DNA of 64,000 nt from CALDTK01 sp045110575 (GCA_045110575.1 JBGCGF010000032.1:1-64000); one strand, 5' to 3'. Counted from the stretch's first letter, positions 1-9,133 are shown. Program-made: numbers and translations. The notes: generated by a model from the letters alone, not told the origin.

Positions 1-2
1 CA

Positions 3-164
3 CAGATCTATGGCACCCAATTCTTCCAAATGATTGGTGAACCTTGGATACAACGAGACATCGATACTACACAGGTTACCGATGCCGAGCGCCTTGAATA
101 TGGTGTAAAGACCTTGGCAGAGCAACGGGAGCAGTTGAGGAGGATGAATGAGGGGGGCATGTGA
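3..164 (+). CDS. C-terminal end of a DUF6624-like protein (partial)
   Basis: The reading frame is open from the left window edge to a TGA at 162-164, giving 54 residues. The visible part carries a YGTQ motif followed by an acidic stretch and then RLEYGVKTLAEQ. This order (YGTQ, then a D/E-rich linker, then R-x3-G-x-x-x-L) is what I remember of DUF6624 family C-termini; the family has no known function. The N-terminal part and start lie outside the window, so neither a signal peptide nor the full length can be judged. The family assignment is by memory of the motif only. Confidence 0.5.
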   Translation, partial: QIYGTQFFQMIGEPWIQRDIDTTQVTDAERLEYGVKTLAEQREQLRRMNEGGM

Positions 165-413
165 GACGCTATTAGTCAGACGTGTTAGGCTGAATACGTG
201 AGAATATGCGATTGGCCGATAGGTACCTCTATTTACGAGCAGGTATATTCATTACCCCGAGAAGACACGAGCTCATACAAATATTATCGCCGGGTTGAAA
301 ACCCGCGCTCATACAGGGGAGGTACCTACTGGCACGACGAAAACACAATAATGTAAATCGCATCGCAGCCCACCAAAACAAAGTCACTCTTCATCTACTC
401 TCCAAAGTGCAGT

Positions 414-998
414 ATGAAGTTCCTCCTCTATCTCGCTATAATTTGCACAACATGTGCATGTACGCATGGAGAAGAGATATTTGAAATTGACTGCGATCTC
501 ACGTTCGATAGCATTACACCGACCTTCAACATTGAGTCCTACGCACAGCTTAGACTCCAAACGATAGATACGCTCCAAGTACTCGAGAAGTACACCAACA
601 TACCAGGCGCAGCAACCGGAATTCCTGGAACACCCTCTACCCATTACGAAACGACAAGGTGGTTTCAAAAGCATATCAATCAAGAAGAAGCTAACGTCCT
701 AAGGCTACACCCAAATACATTCATTCAAGCATTAGCGATTAAGCGGCTTTACTACTCGAAAGACTCCCATTTTTTTGATCACCTGATTGAAGCATTTCAT
801 AATCCTACCGAAGTTGAGGTAAGCTCGGGTTGTATAACATCAAGAATACCCATGTTTCAGCATTACCTCAGTACTATTCACTACCCTCGCCTGCTCGAAA
901 CGAATCATCTCGAATGGACTCACGATCAACTATCCTTACTTGACAGTCTAGCGATGACGACAGGTGACAGTACATTTTATAGGATTAACAAGGACTAA
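414..998 (+). CDS. Exported hypothetical protein
   Basis: This 194-residue protein is of a family I do not recognise. It starts with a short hydrophobic N-terminus (MKFLLYLAIICTTCACTHG), which reads as a signal peptide and may be a lipoprotein signal, since a Cys follows Thr-Cys-Ala near residue 16. The rest is soluble, with several aromatic and charged stretches and scattered Cys residues (for example CDL near residue 26 and SSGC further on). A role such as an immunity or envelope protein would be speculation. It stands alone between two gene remnants, with 249 bp of non-coding DNA upstream in which I see no feature. Confidence 0.6.
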   Translation: MKFLLYLAIICTTCACTHGEEIFEIDCDLTFDSITPTFNIESYAQLRLQTIDTLQVLEKYTNIPGAATGIPGTPSTHYETTRWFQKHINQEEANVLRLHPNTFIQALAIKRLYYSKDSHFFDHLIEAFHNPTEVEVSSGCITSRIPMFQHYLSTIHYPRLLETNHLEWTHDQLSLLDSLAMTTGDSTFYRINKD

Positions 999-1070
999 CG
1001 TGTACATAGGCACTTGTAGGATCCGTATCCGCCTTTCATCCGCGACTTGTTTGCGTAGGCGAAAATTTGG

Positions 1071-1334
1071 TTGGATACGGCGACCACTACCGGCCTGCCG
1101 ACAGGCGTCATCGTTGCGGATGGTGACATGACCTACATCTATGTGAATGAGAATACTTCTGCGATCGATGAGGTTAAGTTTACTGCGATCCCTGTGAAGA
1201 CTAAAGAGGAGCGAGATGGGATGCGGAGCGTGGAGTTGTTGGCGCCGCTACCTGCTAACGCCCAGATCGTTGCTGCGAATGCGTACTATGTGTATGCGCA
1301 GGGGATTGTTGGGGAGTTGGAGCATGTGCATTAG
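1071..1334 (+). pseudogene. Remnant of an RND-efflux periplasmic adaptor (HlyD/CusB type), C-terminus only
   Basis: The frame encodes LPTGVIVADGDMTYIYV, then FTAIPVKT, and ends GELEHVH. This is the characteristic last 80 residues of CusB/CzcB-like membrane fusion proteins: the beta-barrel strand, the V-K-T segment, and a His-containing tail. A complete adaptor has 350-500 residues with a signal peptide and a coiled-coil hairpin, all missing here. The frame is closed by TAG at 1056-1058, and the only possible start is TTG at 1071. It is therefore a leftover of a metal or drug efflux gene. An 8-bp inverted repeat (CCGTATCC at 1023, GGATACGG at 1073) lies at the broken end and may mark the rearrangement. 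Confidence 0.6.
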
Positions 1335-1354
1335 GAGGATTGTCATAAACCAGC

Positions 1355-1375
1355 ACTTCTTTCGGTGAAAGAAGT
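1355..1375. other. Small perfect hairpin
   Basis: ACTTCTTTC and GAAAGAAGT form a 9-bp perfect stem with a GGT loop, between the efflux-adaptor remnant and the membrane protein/STAND pair. No T-run follows, so it is not a convincing terminator. It may be a weak processing or termination signal. Confidence 0.3.
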
Positions 1376-1466
1376 ATGAAATGCAGATGCTAGACGCTAT
1401 ATTTAGGTTCAAATGGTGATTAATCAAAAAACCTAGTCAACTTTAACACTTAAAATAATAGCACAA

Positions 1467-1703
1467 ATGGAAGATTTTTTCACAACCGATAATTGGACTT
1501 TAAAACTAGTTACACTACTCGTTTCATGCGCCATTTTATTAGTTGGCATAATTGCCCTTGTCAAAAAATCAAGACCGAACGAAGAAACAGTTGAGAAATC
1601 AAAGACCGCGGTCGTCACAGAAAGCGAAGACGTCAATATCCGACAGACCCCTGGAAGCAGTGCGAAAGTCGATGGAAGTAAAAATGTTGACATACAACAA
1701 TAA
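1467..1703 (+). CDS. Small single-pass membrane protein with repeated V-x-I-x-Q motif; partner of the STAND NTPase
   Basis: The 78 residues contain one transmembrane helix at about residues 13-33 (LKLVTLLVSCAILLVG within it) followed by a basic stop-transfer KK. A short polar tail then carries two copies of a motif: EDVNIRQ near residue 52 and KNVDIQQ at the extreme C-terminus. The next gene begins 8 bp downstream and has the related SQNVSIDQ at its N-terminus, so the pair is almost certainly co-transcribed and probably interacts. A short motif shared by a membrane effector and a STAND/NLR-like NTPase recalls bacterial amyloid signalling (BASS) pairs. In that reading this protein would be the membrane-perturbing effector. 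The topology is seen; the function is inferred. Confidence 0.6.
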   Translation: MEDFFTTDNWTLKLVTLLVSCAILLVGIIALVKKSRPNEETVEKSKTAVVTESEDVNIRQTPGSSAKVDGSKNVDIQQ

Positions 1704-1711
1704 CAATATAA

Positions 1712-4700
1712 ATGAATAAATTTTTCTCAAAACTAAAAAGAGTACTCTGGAATGAATCTGTTGTCGTTTCGAATTCGCAAAATGTATCAATTGACCAGAG
1801 AACATTCAATCATCCTGAATTCATAACAAGAGGAGTATTAGACTGGAAACTACAAGACGAAACATTTGGCGAAAAGTACTTCCAGAACAACAAAATACGA
1901 GAAATAATTAAATCGGTATCAGATTCGATCTTAAAACAAGAGCCCTCTATAATTCAAATCCTTGGACTAGCAGGACTAGGTAAGACTAGACTGATATACG
2001 AATGCGTTAGTAGCCTCACTAATTTCAAAAAGGAAATATACTACTGCAATGCTGCATCTCAAGAAGATGGTATTCTGCGACATTTACTCCGATTAGTAAA
2101 TGAACAAAATGATGGCGTTCTCATAGTAGACAACTGCGACTCCACTACATTCAACATATTAGTAAGTGAAATACCAAGGACTACAAGCCTACTTAATTTA
2201 GTCGTAATCAGTAAAGATGTAAGTTCGAGACATGCGGAACTAAAGAAAATCGAACAACACGAGCTTAGGCCTGAGCATTTCCAACAAGATATTATACCAG
2301 AAATGATAAGGCACTATTACCCACAACTTCCGCCGGCAGACGTTGAGAAAATATCTTTATTCTCGCAAGGGTTCCCGATGATCGCACGCCTCCTTGCCGA
2401 TGCTCGAGGTCGAGGCTCCGATAATATTGGAGAATTGACCGATGACGAATTGCTTAAAAAGCTAGTAGGTATAGAAGAATCTGATGATGAAGATGCATAT
2501 CATGTTCTTAGGGCCTGCTCACTCTTTGAAAAACTAGGTAATAGTCATGACATGGAAACCCACAAGGATTTCGTAGCAAATAATAGCAGAATATCAAGAC
2601 TAACAGGTCCAAATAGTATTATCCAATTTGAAAATAAGTGCTCAATATTTTTAAAGAGAGGCATCCTAGAACAGCAAGGAAGATATTTAACTGTTCGCCC
2701 CAAACCTCTTGCGATTAGACTAGCTGCCGATTGGTGGCGAGATTGCATAGCAAGAGGTCATGAATTCAAAATAATAGAAGAAATAACTAAACAAGGTCTT
2801 GGGGAAGAACTATGCAATCAAATAGCCATGTTAGACTTTTTGCCAGAGGCGCAAAAATTAACAGAAGACCTTTGTGGACCACAGGCACCTTTTGGTAGAG
2901 CGGAAGTTTTAAATTCTAAAGAGGGTTCACGCCTCTTTCGCTCGTTAGCAGAAGTGAACCCTCAAGTAGCATCAGACACGCTTTTTTTTCACTATGGAGA
3001 TGCTGATATCGATACTCTTAAAAACGTTAGAGAAGGTCGAAGACAATTCGTATGGACACTCGAAAAACTATGCTTCAGAGAAGATACATTCGAAAAATCG
3101 GCAAAAGTCCTACTAAATTTTGCGGCTGCTGAAAATGAAAATATATCTAATAATGCTACCGGTCAATTTATTGGATTGTACCAATTAATACTACCAGGCA
3201 CTAGTGTTAACCTAGCAACACGGTTTAAGACTATTCAATATGCTATGTCCAAGAACAATCCAGAATATGGTAAAATCGCACTATTTTCCATTCAAAGAAG
3301 CTTAGGATCTGCAAAAGGCTCTTCACGAATGATGGGAGCGGAGAATTCTGGGAGTAGTCCAAAATTACCAGACCATCACCCCACAAAAGAGGAAGTTAAA
3401 ACCTATTACCTCAGTATACTATCAATCATTGAGGAACAAATATGTAAGAACCTTGACCTCCACCAAGAGGCAAAAAAAATACTTGGTGTTTCAATCAACA
3501 CAATTTTCGACAATGGATTCGAAGACCTAGCCATCGAGTACACTAACAAAATACTAGATTTTGACGACATTTTTTGGAGAGAAGCATTCATATCAACAAT
3601 ACACTTATACAATTTCACAAAAGGAAACTACTCCGACAAAATGCGTGAAAAAATATTAAACCTAGCTATACGTCTTAGACCTACAAAATTCGTAGACCAA
3701 TACCAAACTATTGTTAAATCTCCTTTACGATGGAATTTAAGTTCATTTAAAAATTCTCAAGAATTACTATCCGAAGGACAAAATTATTCTGATATTCTAG
3801 AAAGTAATGTAAGCATGCTTTTGGCTCAGCATTCCAGTCAAGTATTAGATTGGAATATCGCAATACTGTTTGAAGATCGACAGCAAAACGGAACGTATTT
3901 TGGGAGCGAACTAGGCAAAAAACTGTTGACTAAAACCGACGACACCTACTCAACATTCCTTGACAAATTGCTGAATTTCATACGTGAACATGAGGAAGAT
4001 GTCAAAGATGCATCAGTTTTAGCAGGCTACATTGCAATCGCAACCGAAACAAGACACGCCACTTTAGATAATCTCGTCAAAAGCAAATTACCCCTAACCC
4101 ATCTTATCGCTATTGCAAGATATTGTGAACCAACGACAGTTCAACTTTCAAACTGGATAGAAACATACTCAAGCTCTGATCAGTCCTTATCCCCTTTCAA
4201 TGCACTATCATATAGTAAATCACTAGACCATTTAGATTTAAACGAAATAATCCTCCTTTGCATAAAAATATCTACACACACCCTAGAAGGTGCCTACGTT
4301 GCCTTCAACATACTTTCCTCTAACATTAAAATTGGAGATCCCATATGGAATCAAGCAAAAGGACCTATCAAACAAATTATAATGACAGATGGCTTTATAT
4401 CTAACATTGATAACCTCGGAAGAGGCATAGATCTAAATTTCAGATCATACATCACTGAATTACTGCAAGAATATGACGAATCTCTTCTTATTCATATAAA
4501 AAACGAAGTAATTCATAACATCTCAGAATCGGGAACACTTGCGCACTATTCTGAAACAGAAAGACTTCTAAATACATTAATAACAGATCACTTTGAAATT
4601 ATCTGGGAAGACCTAGGAAAACTAATTTTAGAAGACCCAAATATTCGGATCATCGCTAAATTCCACTTAGGTGTGCGAGAAGGCTCAATGTATACCAAAG

Positions 4701-5089
4701 GATCTCTATTTTCAAATGAAAATAATTTACAAACTCTATTTACATGGTGCAAAAACAATTCACCTCTAGCCGCTCAAATTATTTGCGGGATTATGCCTAC
4801 TTCAACATTGAATGACTCCGGAGAGAAAGCTTGGCATCCATTCGCATTAAAAATGATCAACGAATTCGGATCAGATAAAAAATTACTTGCCCAACTCCAT
4901 GCAAATCTCAACAGTTACAGCACGATAGGGTCCTTAGTGCCATACCTAGAATCTAAAATAAATCTAGTACGAGAGCTAAAATCTCACAAAACCAAAGAAG
5001 TTAGGATATGGGCTTCAATATTTGAATCTGAGCTATCTCAAGATATAGAAAACGAGACACTAAGAGATGAGGAATGGGGGATGAATTGA
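1712..5089 (+). CDS. STAND-like P-loop NTPase with long helical C-terminal region (candidate defence sensor)
   Basis: The protein has 1125 residues. Residues 15-30 carry SNSQNVSIDQ, related to the tail motif of the upstream membrane protein. A Walker A motif, GLAGLGKTR, lies near residue 88, and a Walker B, GVLIVDNCD, near residue 137, followed by a sensor-like strand (LVVISKD). A winged-helix-like segment and about 700 residues of Leu-rich helical repeat sequence fill the rest, which is the domain order of STAND/NLR-like ATPases. No nuclease, TIR or protease domain is visible, so effector activity probably lies in the small membrane protein encoded 8 bp upstream. The gene is visibly richer in A and T than the 20-60 kb region, which suggests transfer. 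An antiphage role is inference. Confidence 0.65.
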   Translation: MNKFFSKLKRVLWNESVVVSNSQNVSIDQRTFNHPEFITRGVLDWKLQDETFGEKYFQNNKIREIIKSVSDSILKQEPSIIQILGLAGLGKTRLIYECVSSLTNFKKEIYYCNAASQEDGILRHLLRLVNEQNDGVLIVDNCDSTTFNILVSEIPRTTSLLNLVVISKDVSSRHAELKKIEQHELRPEHFQQDIIPEMIRHYYPQLPPADVEKISLFSQGFPMIARLLADARGRGSDNIGELTDDELLKKLVGIEESDDEDAYHVLRACSLFEKLGNSHDMETHKDFVANNSRISRLTGPNSIIQFENKCSIFLKRGILEQQGRYLTVRPKPLAIRLAADWWRDCIARGHEFKIIEEITKQGLGEELCNQIAMLDFLPEAQKLTEDLCGPQAPFGRAEVLNSKEGSRLFRSLAEVNPQVASDTLFFHYGDADIDTLKNVREGRRQFVWTLEKLCFREDTFEKSAKVLLNFAAAENENISNNATGQFIGLYQLILPGTSVNLATRFKTIQYAMSKNNPEYGKIALFSIQRSLGSAKGSSRMMGAENSGSSPKLPDHHPTKEEVKTYYLSILSIIEEQICKNLDLHQEAKKILGVSINTIFDNGFEDLAIEYTNKILDFDDIFWREAFISTIHLYNFTKGNYSDKMREKILNLAIRLRPTKFVDQYQTIVKSPLRWNLSSFKNSQELLSEGQNYSDILESNVSMLLAQHSSQVLDWNIAILFEDRQQNGTYFGSELGKKLLTKTDDTYSTFLDKLLNFIREHEEDVKDASVLAGYIAIATETRHATLDNLVKSKLPLTHLIAIARYCEPTTVQLSNWIETYSSSDQSLSPFNALSYSKSLDHLDLNEIILLCIKISTHTLEGAYVAFNILSSNIKIGDPIWNQAKGPIKQIIMTDGFISNIDNLGRGIDLNFRSYITELLQEYDESLLIHIKNEVIHNISESGTLAHYSETERLLNTLITDHFEIIWEDLGKLILEDPNIRIIAKFHLGVREGSMYTKGSLFSNENNLQTLFTWCKNNSPLAAQIICGIMPTSTLNDSGEKAWHPFALKMINEFGSDKKLLAQLHANLNSYSTIGSLVPYLESKINLVRELKSHKTKEVRIWASIFESELSQDIENETLRDEEWGMN

Positions 5090-5286
5090 ACAATCACCTA
5101 GGTCAAATTAACAATAAGGTGCTTGTCTCCCACACGAATGTCAAATACCGAATTCCGCCCTAAAATTGAGATTCAGTAAAACGAAATGGTCTTTAGCAGC
5201 TTAGAAAACTGGTAAGCTTCCCTTTTTTAAGACAGGTTGTAAATATAGAATGTTTGAGTTAATCCTTAAACAGCGACTTGTTGTAG

Positions 5287-6180
5287 TCAAGATGCTGTCA
5301 AGGCCGAAGGAGGAACGACTGAGTTCATTTTAGCCTTTACTGCTTCTTGGTCACGACTATCTTCGTGAAAGGATTTGCGATACGCTAAGGGGCTCTTGTA
5401 GCCTAGCGATCCATGTGGATGGTAGTTGTTGTAGTCATCGCGCCACTCATCAGTCAATTGCTGAGCATGCCTGAGACTCATTAGCCAATTTGCATCCAAC
5501 ACATCTTCCCTGAATGTGCGATTGAAGCGCTCAACGTATGCGTTTTGCTGAGGCTTCCCAGGTTCAATGAAGTCGAGTTCAATTTCTCTCTTTTTGCAGT
5601 AAGCAGCAAGGTCTTTGCTGATATACTCTGGGCCATTATCAACGCGAATGCGTTGTGGTAATCCGCGTTCTAGGTTTACGATTTCTAAGGCTCGAATTAC
5701 GAGCGCTGCAGGGTAGCTGAACTGCACATCTTGCCAAATTGATTCACGGTTAAAGTCATCGATGATATTGAGTACTCTGACTTTACGCCCATTTTGGAGA
5801 GCATCTGCCATAAAGTCCATCGACCAGGCTACCATGGGCTCAGCCGGTTGTACTAATGGTTTAGGTTCTCGTGTTGGAAAGCGCTTTTTCAAAGGTTTAC
5901 GGATTTGCATTCTAAGTTTGGTATAGACACGGTGCACACGTTTTCGGTTCCAGATATGACCAGCTGTGCGGAGCCTTTGATAAAATGCGTCGAACCCTCG
6001 ACGAGGATGTCGATCACGTAATGTTATCAGCTCTCGCTCGACCACGCTATCGTCACGCGTTGGTTTGTAGTAAAACGTTGAGGTACTGAGTGAGGATAGG
6101 TAGCATGCCTTCGAGATGCTGAGTTTATGAGTGGCTACGAGATAATTAACTACTCTTCGCCGCGCCGAAGGCGCTACCAC
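5287..6180 (-). CDS. IS3-family transposase, OrfB (DDE integrase domain)
   Basis: The 297-residue integrase part contains an HTH_21-like N-terminus (RRGFDAFYQRLR) and an rve-type catalytic core. The three acidic residues are in WSMDF, RVDNGPE and AYVERFNRT (D, D, E), followed by the terminal NNYHPHGSLG segment. It is expressed as an OrfAB fusion: orfA ends in the slippery heptamer A AAA AAG (minus strand, 6186-6180), and a -1 slip there enters this frame. The GTG at 6180 is therefore probably not a true start. It catalyses strand cleavage and joining of the element ends. Confidence 0.93.
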   Translation of the reverse strand: MVAPSARRRVVNYLVATHKLSISKACYLSSLSTSTFYYKPTRDDSVVERELITLRDRHPRRGFDAFYQRLRTAGHIWNRKRVHRVYTKLRMQIRKPLKKRFPTREPKPLVQPAEPMVAWSMDFMADALQNGRKVRVLNIIDDFNRESIWQDVQFSYPAALVIRALEIVNLERGLPQRIRVDNGPEYISKDLAAYCKKREIELDFIEPGKPQQNAYVERFNRTFREDVLDANWLMSLRHAQQLTDEWRDDYNNYHPHGSLGYKSPLAYRKSFHEDSRDQEAVKAKMNSVVPPSALTAS

Positions 6181-6440
6181 TTTTTTGAGACAACGTCTTT
6201 GAGGGCTACGTTATCTAGTGCGAGCTCAGCGTACATTTTCTTAAGTTTCGCATTTTCGGCCTCAAGTTCCTTGAGGCGTTTTAGATGCGTAGCATCCATG
6301 CCTGTAAACTTTTTACGCCACGCGTAGAACGTTGCAGGTGTAATGCCTAGCTCGCGGGCAAGATCTGCGACGGACTGGCCATTTTCATGACGCTTAAGTG
6401 CATCTATGATTTGGGTTTCGGTAAAACGGGACTTCTTCAT
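6174..6440 (-). CDS. IS3-family transposase, OrfA (helix-turn-helix)
   Basis: This is an 88-residue HTH_Tnp_1 protein. The N-terminal RFTETQIIDALKRHENG leads into a helix-turn-helix, GITPATFYAWRKKF, then a leucine-zipper-like coiled coil (LKELEAENAKLKKMYAEL). It binds the terminal inverted repeats and multimerises. Its last codons, TCA AAA AAG TGG TAG, contain the A AAA AAG heptamer used for -1 frameshifting into orfB. Length and layout are normal for the IS407 group. Confidence 0.92.
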   Translation of the reverse strand: MKKSRFTETQIIDALKRHENGQSVADLARELGITPATFYAWRKKFTGMDATHLKRLKELEAENAKLKKMYAELALDNVALKDVVSKKW

Positions 6441-6550
6441 TTGGACAGAAAGTTAGTGAAGTTTTAACCTGTCCAGTTTTTGGGGAAGCTTACCAACTGA
6501 AGGGAGCTAGTAAACTTCTAAGGTTAGCATGTAAACGAGTCATGCTTCAT

Positions 6551-7282
6551 TTAGGAGCAATCCCCACATAAATAAATAGGATCATGGAAGCTACTAGGAT
6601 GAATCACAATAACATCAGAAAACACTGACTCTCGAGCCAAAACAGTAGCTGCAGGGATATCGCTAAGCCGAACAAATTGACATATGTGGTTAACAAGTAC
6701 TAAACACACTCTTGAATATTCAGAGAGCAATGGCTTGCAAAGCTCAGTTTTACTATCAATAGAAAATTGAACACCCCTCGCAAATAAATTTGGCTCTACT
6801 GATCTAACACCACTATACAACCCATAAGTTGCAAATAAATTATGATAATTTTGCCTTGTAGATATTAGAGAAAGTGTAAGGCCACCGAATTGTTCGCTAG
6901 GAATTGAAGGTTCAAGCCCAGAAATCAAACTTTCAGAGTTATTTTTAAACCAATCCTTCAGTCTTAAGATCTCCTTTTTAGTTAACCTAATTTTATAGTT
7001 TCCTTTTACCTGCACGACATAAGTTAGTCCTTCATACGAATGATCTTCGTATTTATCTACAAGTCGATGCACTAATCGACTCACTTCAAGAGATGCATTT
7101 AGAGGTATGACCCTATCGTCTATTATAGCGGTCTCTTGCAATCTCGTCACTTCATATGCAGTTTCACCGAGAACAAAATCTGGCGCTGCATTTGGAATAG
7201 GTTCGAAAACGGGTGTTCCTTCCCCTTTCCAGACAAGCCAATTTTCGGCTTTTTTTTCATCCCAATTCATTTTACTCTTCAT
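6551..7282 (-). CDS. Hypothetical protein with a possible PD-(D/E)xK-like N-terminal motif
   Basis: The 243-residue protein has no signal peptide or membrane segment. Residues 30-48 read PNAAPDFVLGETAYEVTRL, that is PDF, then about ten residues, then E-V-T. The order hydrophobic-D-x(n)-E-x-T/K is seen in restriction-endonuclease-like nucleases, where the third residue is usually K, so the match is only suggestive. A central stretch, LTKKEILRLKDWFKNN, is helical. It ends CGDCS. It is a lone gene beside the IS3 element. A nuclease is a weak guess; hypothetical is the safe call. Confidence 0.5.
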   Translation of the reverse strand: MKSKMNWDEKKAENWLVWKGEGTPVFEPIPNAAPDFVLGETAYEVTRLQETAIIDDRVIPLNASLEVSRLVHRLVDKYEDHSYEGLTYVVQVKGNYKIRLTKKEILRLKDWFKNNSESLISGLEPSIPSEQFGGLTLSLISTRQNYHNLFATYGLYSGVRSVEPNLFARGVQFSIDSKTELCKPLLSEYSRVCLVLVNHICQFVRLSDIPAATVLARESVFSDVIVIHPSSFHDPIYLCGDCS

Positions 7283-7381
7283 ACAATTTTAAAATTCCTT
7301 AAATCTACGATTTGCTTCTAGACTAGGCTTCAACTGTTAGCACTTAGCATCGAGACTGCCCACTTTTTCACCAACAACGAA

Positions 7382-7591
7382 GTGCTTGTTCCATTCTTAA
7401 AAAGTCAACTCAGCCGTGAAGTCTCTGAGGAAGATGCAAAGGTGGTTGCACTTGGCAAGATCGAAGGCTTCAAGAAACGGTATGCGCGGAAGAGCGAGAG
7501 TGAGTTGCGTGCGATGACAGAAAACAAGGGCTTGTTGTCTGAGGCGAGGAAGGCGGCTGAGGAGTTGTTGGAGGAGAGCGATGAAAAGTGA
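7382..7591 (+). CDS. Small charged helical protein, possibly a fragment
   Basis: The 69 residues starting at GTG are highly charged and helical (EEDAKVVALGKIEGFKKRYA, ending ELLEESDEK). The same frame stays open upstream to a TAG at 7319-7321 without any ATG, and the upstream translation (LLALSIETAHFFTNNE) looks protein-like. This may therefore be the tail of a longer gene that lost its 5' end, or a small GTG-started gene. I recognise no family. Confidence 0.35.
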   Translation: MLVPFLKSQLSREVSEEDAKVVALGKIEGFKKRYARKSESELRAMTENKGLLSEARKAAEELLEESDEK

Positions 7592-8056
7592 GCATTGCTG
7601 CATTGTAGCGTGGGGTCGCGACTTCCTACCAATAGCAAACATTCACCAAAAGCTTAAGCCAGGAGCCATTTCCTTGCCTTTCCGCGTTCGACCCCACGCT
7701 ATTGTTGTTTGACTGCGTTGCAGTCTCGGGTGGTGCACCGACCGCGAAGTGGTCGAACAGGATTAGCACTGAGTCAAACGCGATGAAGCTTAGAGAGAAG
7801 AGCCGCCTTAAGATTTCAGGAAAGCTTTTGCTTTGCATTCAATTTTCTGACTCGGTGCGGCATAAGGAAAACCCAACATTTGACTTAAAAATACTAAACG
7901 GATGCCTTACAGGAAGCTCCAGGAGCTGAAGGAGTATTGCAAGTAGGATTGCGAGTGCGCCGCTAGTGGATATGCTTCATGTCGATTTGCAAACTAGAAT
8001 CAGTGTGCGGCAAAGCAATAGAGGCACTGCACGTACATTGAGCCCAAATCAAGCTG
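7592..8056. other. Gene-poor stretch with a 13-bp inverted repeat
   Basis: No convincing gene is present in these 465 bp. TAGCGTGGGGTCG at 7606-7618 is repeated inverted at 7689-7701 (CGACCCCACGCTA) with 70 bp between. This could fold into a long stem-loop or be the termini of a very small element. No target duplication is obvious. Confidence 0.5.
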
Positions 8057-8596
8057 ATGCTTCCCTACCGGACAGACATGAACAGTGAAATAATTGATGA
8101 CTTTTCAACTAGGCAAAAAGGCAATGCAAACATCGTTCGTCGAATTGCGGCCTTAACGGCAGGAACCATACTCGCTTATTTCATGGGAGATGCACTTAGA
8201 GCATTTACTCCTAAGTACTTGATTGACTGGAATGGAGCCAAGCTAGAAACAATAGGCCTAGTCAATTTTATTTCGATCTTATTCTTCGCCTCATTGATTA
8301 CGATTCAATTCAGCAGGCTTAACCCTTCCATAAATCGCTTCAAAATTGCCGCTTATGTAGGCATGATTCTCTATGTTGCTGCATTTACTCATAAAGTTAT
8401 TGGGTACAACATCGCAATTAGATTTGGAATAACTACCGATTATTTCAACTTCGCTACCTCTTCAATAATATTTGGAGTAATTGAACTATTGGTATCAAAA
8501 ATTGTAATTCACAAGTTGAGGGGCAAGAAACTTCTATGGCCAATTTTAATTGCTATAGGCGTATGGATGGTGTGCGGCATAGCCCTTTCGAACTAG
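8057..8596 (+). CDS. Hypothetical four-helix membrane protein
   Basis: The 179-residue integral membrane protein shows about four hydrophobic helices: around residues 33-50, 73-90, 98-118, and a C-terminal pair ending VWMVCGIALSN. The N-terminal 30 residues are polar and charged. Two in-frame ATG codons are available, at 8057 and 8078; the second (MNSEIIDDF) may be the true start. No catalytic motif is seen. It stands directly before the broken lipoprotein gene with an 18-60 bp gap. Confidence 0.55.
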   Translation: MLPYRTDMNSEIIDDFSTRQKGNANIVRRIAALTAGTILAYFMGDALRAFTPKYLIDWNGAKLETIGLVNFISILFFASLITIQFSRLNPSINRFKIAAYVGMILYVAAFTHKVIGYNIAIRFGITTDYFNFATSSIIFGVIELLVSKIVIHKLRGKKLLWPILIAIGVWMVCGIALSN

Positions 8597-8656
8597 TCGA
8601 CTTCGAACGAAATTTTGTCTTCCTACCGCTCAAATAACAGGTCACAAGCAGCCAGA

Positions 8657-9118
8657 ATGAAATTAGTCTTTCTCAATATCGTGGTATTCCTCCTCCTAAC
8701 CAGCTGCCAAACAAGCACCCCTGAGTCAGCCCGCACTACCCCAACACTCAAAGGCGCAATCAACGAAACTGCTAAACTTAAAGAGCAACCAAACTCCCCC
8801 TGCATTGACACCTCCCTCCTAAACCAGATGAACGTCCAGCACCGCACAATCCTCGAAGTCGACAAGGAAACATGGGTGCTAAAATTCACCAAACCAGTCG
8901 AAGCGAGTAACATCACCACCCTATCCTACTTCTATAGCTGTAACATCAAACCAAAGGATTGCAACGACACTAACAAGTGGTTTCAAGTGGACAGCATTCA
9001 GGTCCAGCAGTCAGGAGGCGAAATCCAAACACTAAACATTCAAGCGAACACTGCAGGCACTAACCTTGAAGGATTAAACACGCCAAACAGCAAACTTATC
9101 GATGTCAATTTCGATTGA
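8657..9118 (+). pseudogene. N-terminal part of a broken VCBS/FG-GAP-like lipoprotein
   Basis: I start this at ATG 8657 (MKLVFLNIVVFLLL) because it begins a lipoprotein signal with the lipobox LLTSC; an upstream TTG frame adds nothing recognisable. The mature part holds two or three Cys pairs (SPCID, YSCNIKPKDC). It ends ...DVNFD followed by TGA at 9116-9118. The same frame continues past the stop with YTDVDMG. Across the stop this reads D-V-N-F-D-[stop]-Y-T-D, where the family motif would be D-x-N-x-D-G-x-x-D. One base change in a GGA glycine codon explains the stop. The intact protein would be about 273 residues. Confidence 0.7.
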
Positions 9119-9133
9119 TACACAGACGTTGAC

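Larger units (their letters stand above)
5211..6494 (-). mobile_element. Complete IS3-family insertion sequence (IS407-like group)
   Basis: The element is 1284 bp. It is bounded by imperfect inverted repeats: GGTAAGCTTCCC at 5211-5222 and its complement at 6483-6494, with an inner ACAGGTT match. It is flanked on both sides by AACT (5207-5210 and 6495-6498), a 4-bp target duplication as expected for the IS407 group. Inside are orfA and orfB on the minus strand, overlapping in a -1 frame. Ends, duplication and both frames are intact, so it looks recently active. It lies in the non-coding stretch after the STAND gene. Confidence 0.92.

Noticed and set aside
7702..7929. 75-codon plus-strand frame
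   Set aside because: Low-complexity translation without family features, no conserved start, and it overlaps a stretch that appears non-coding.
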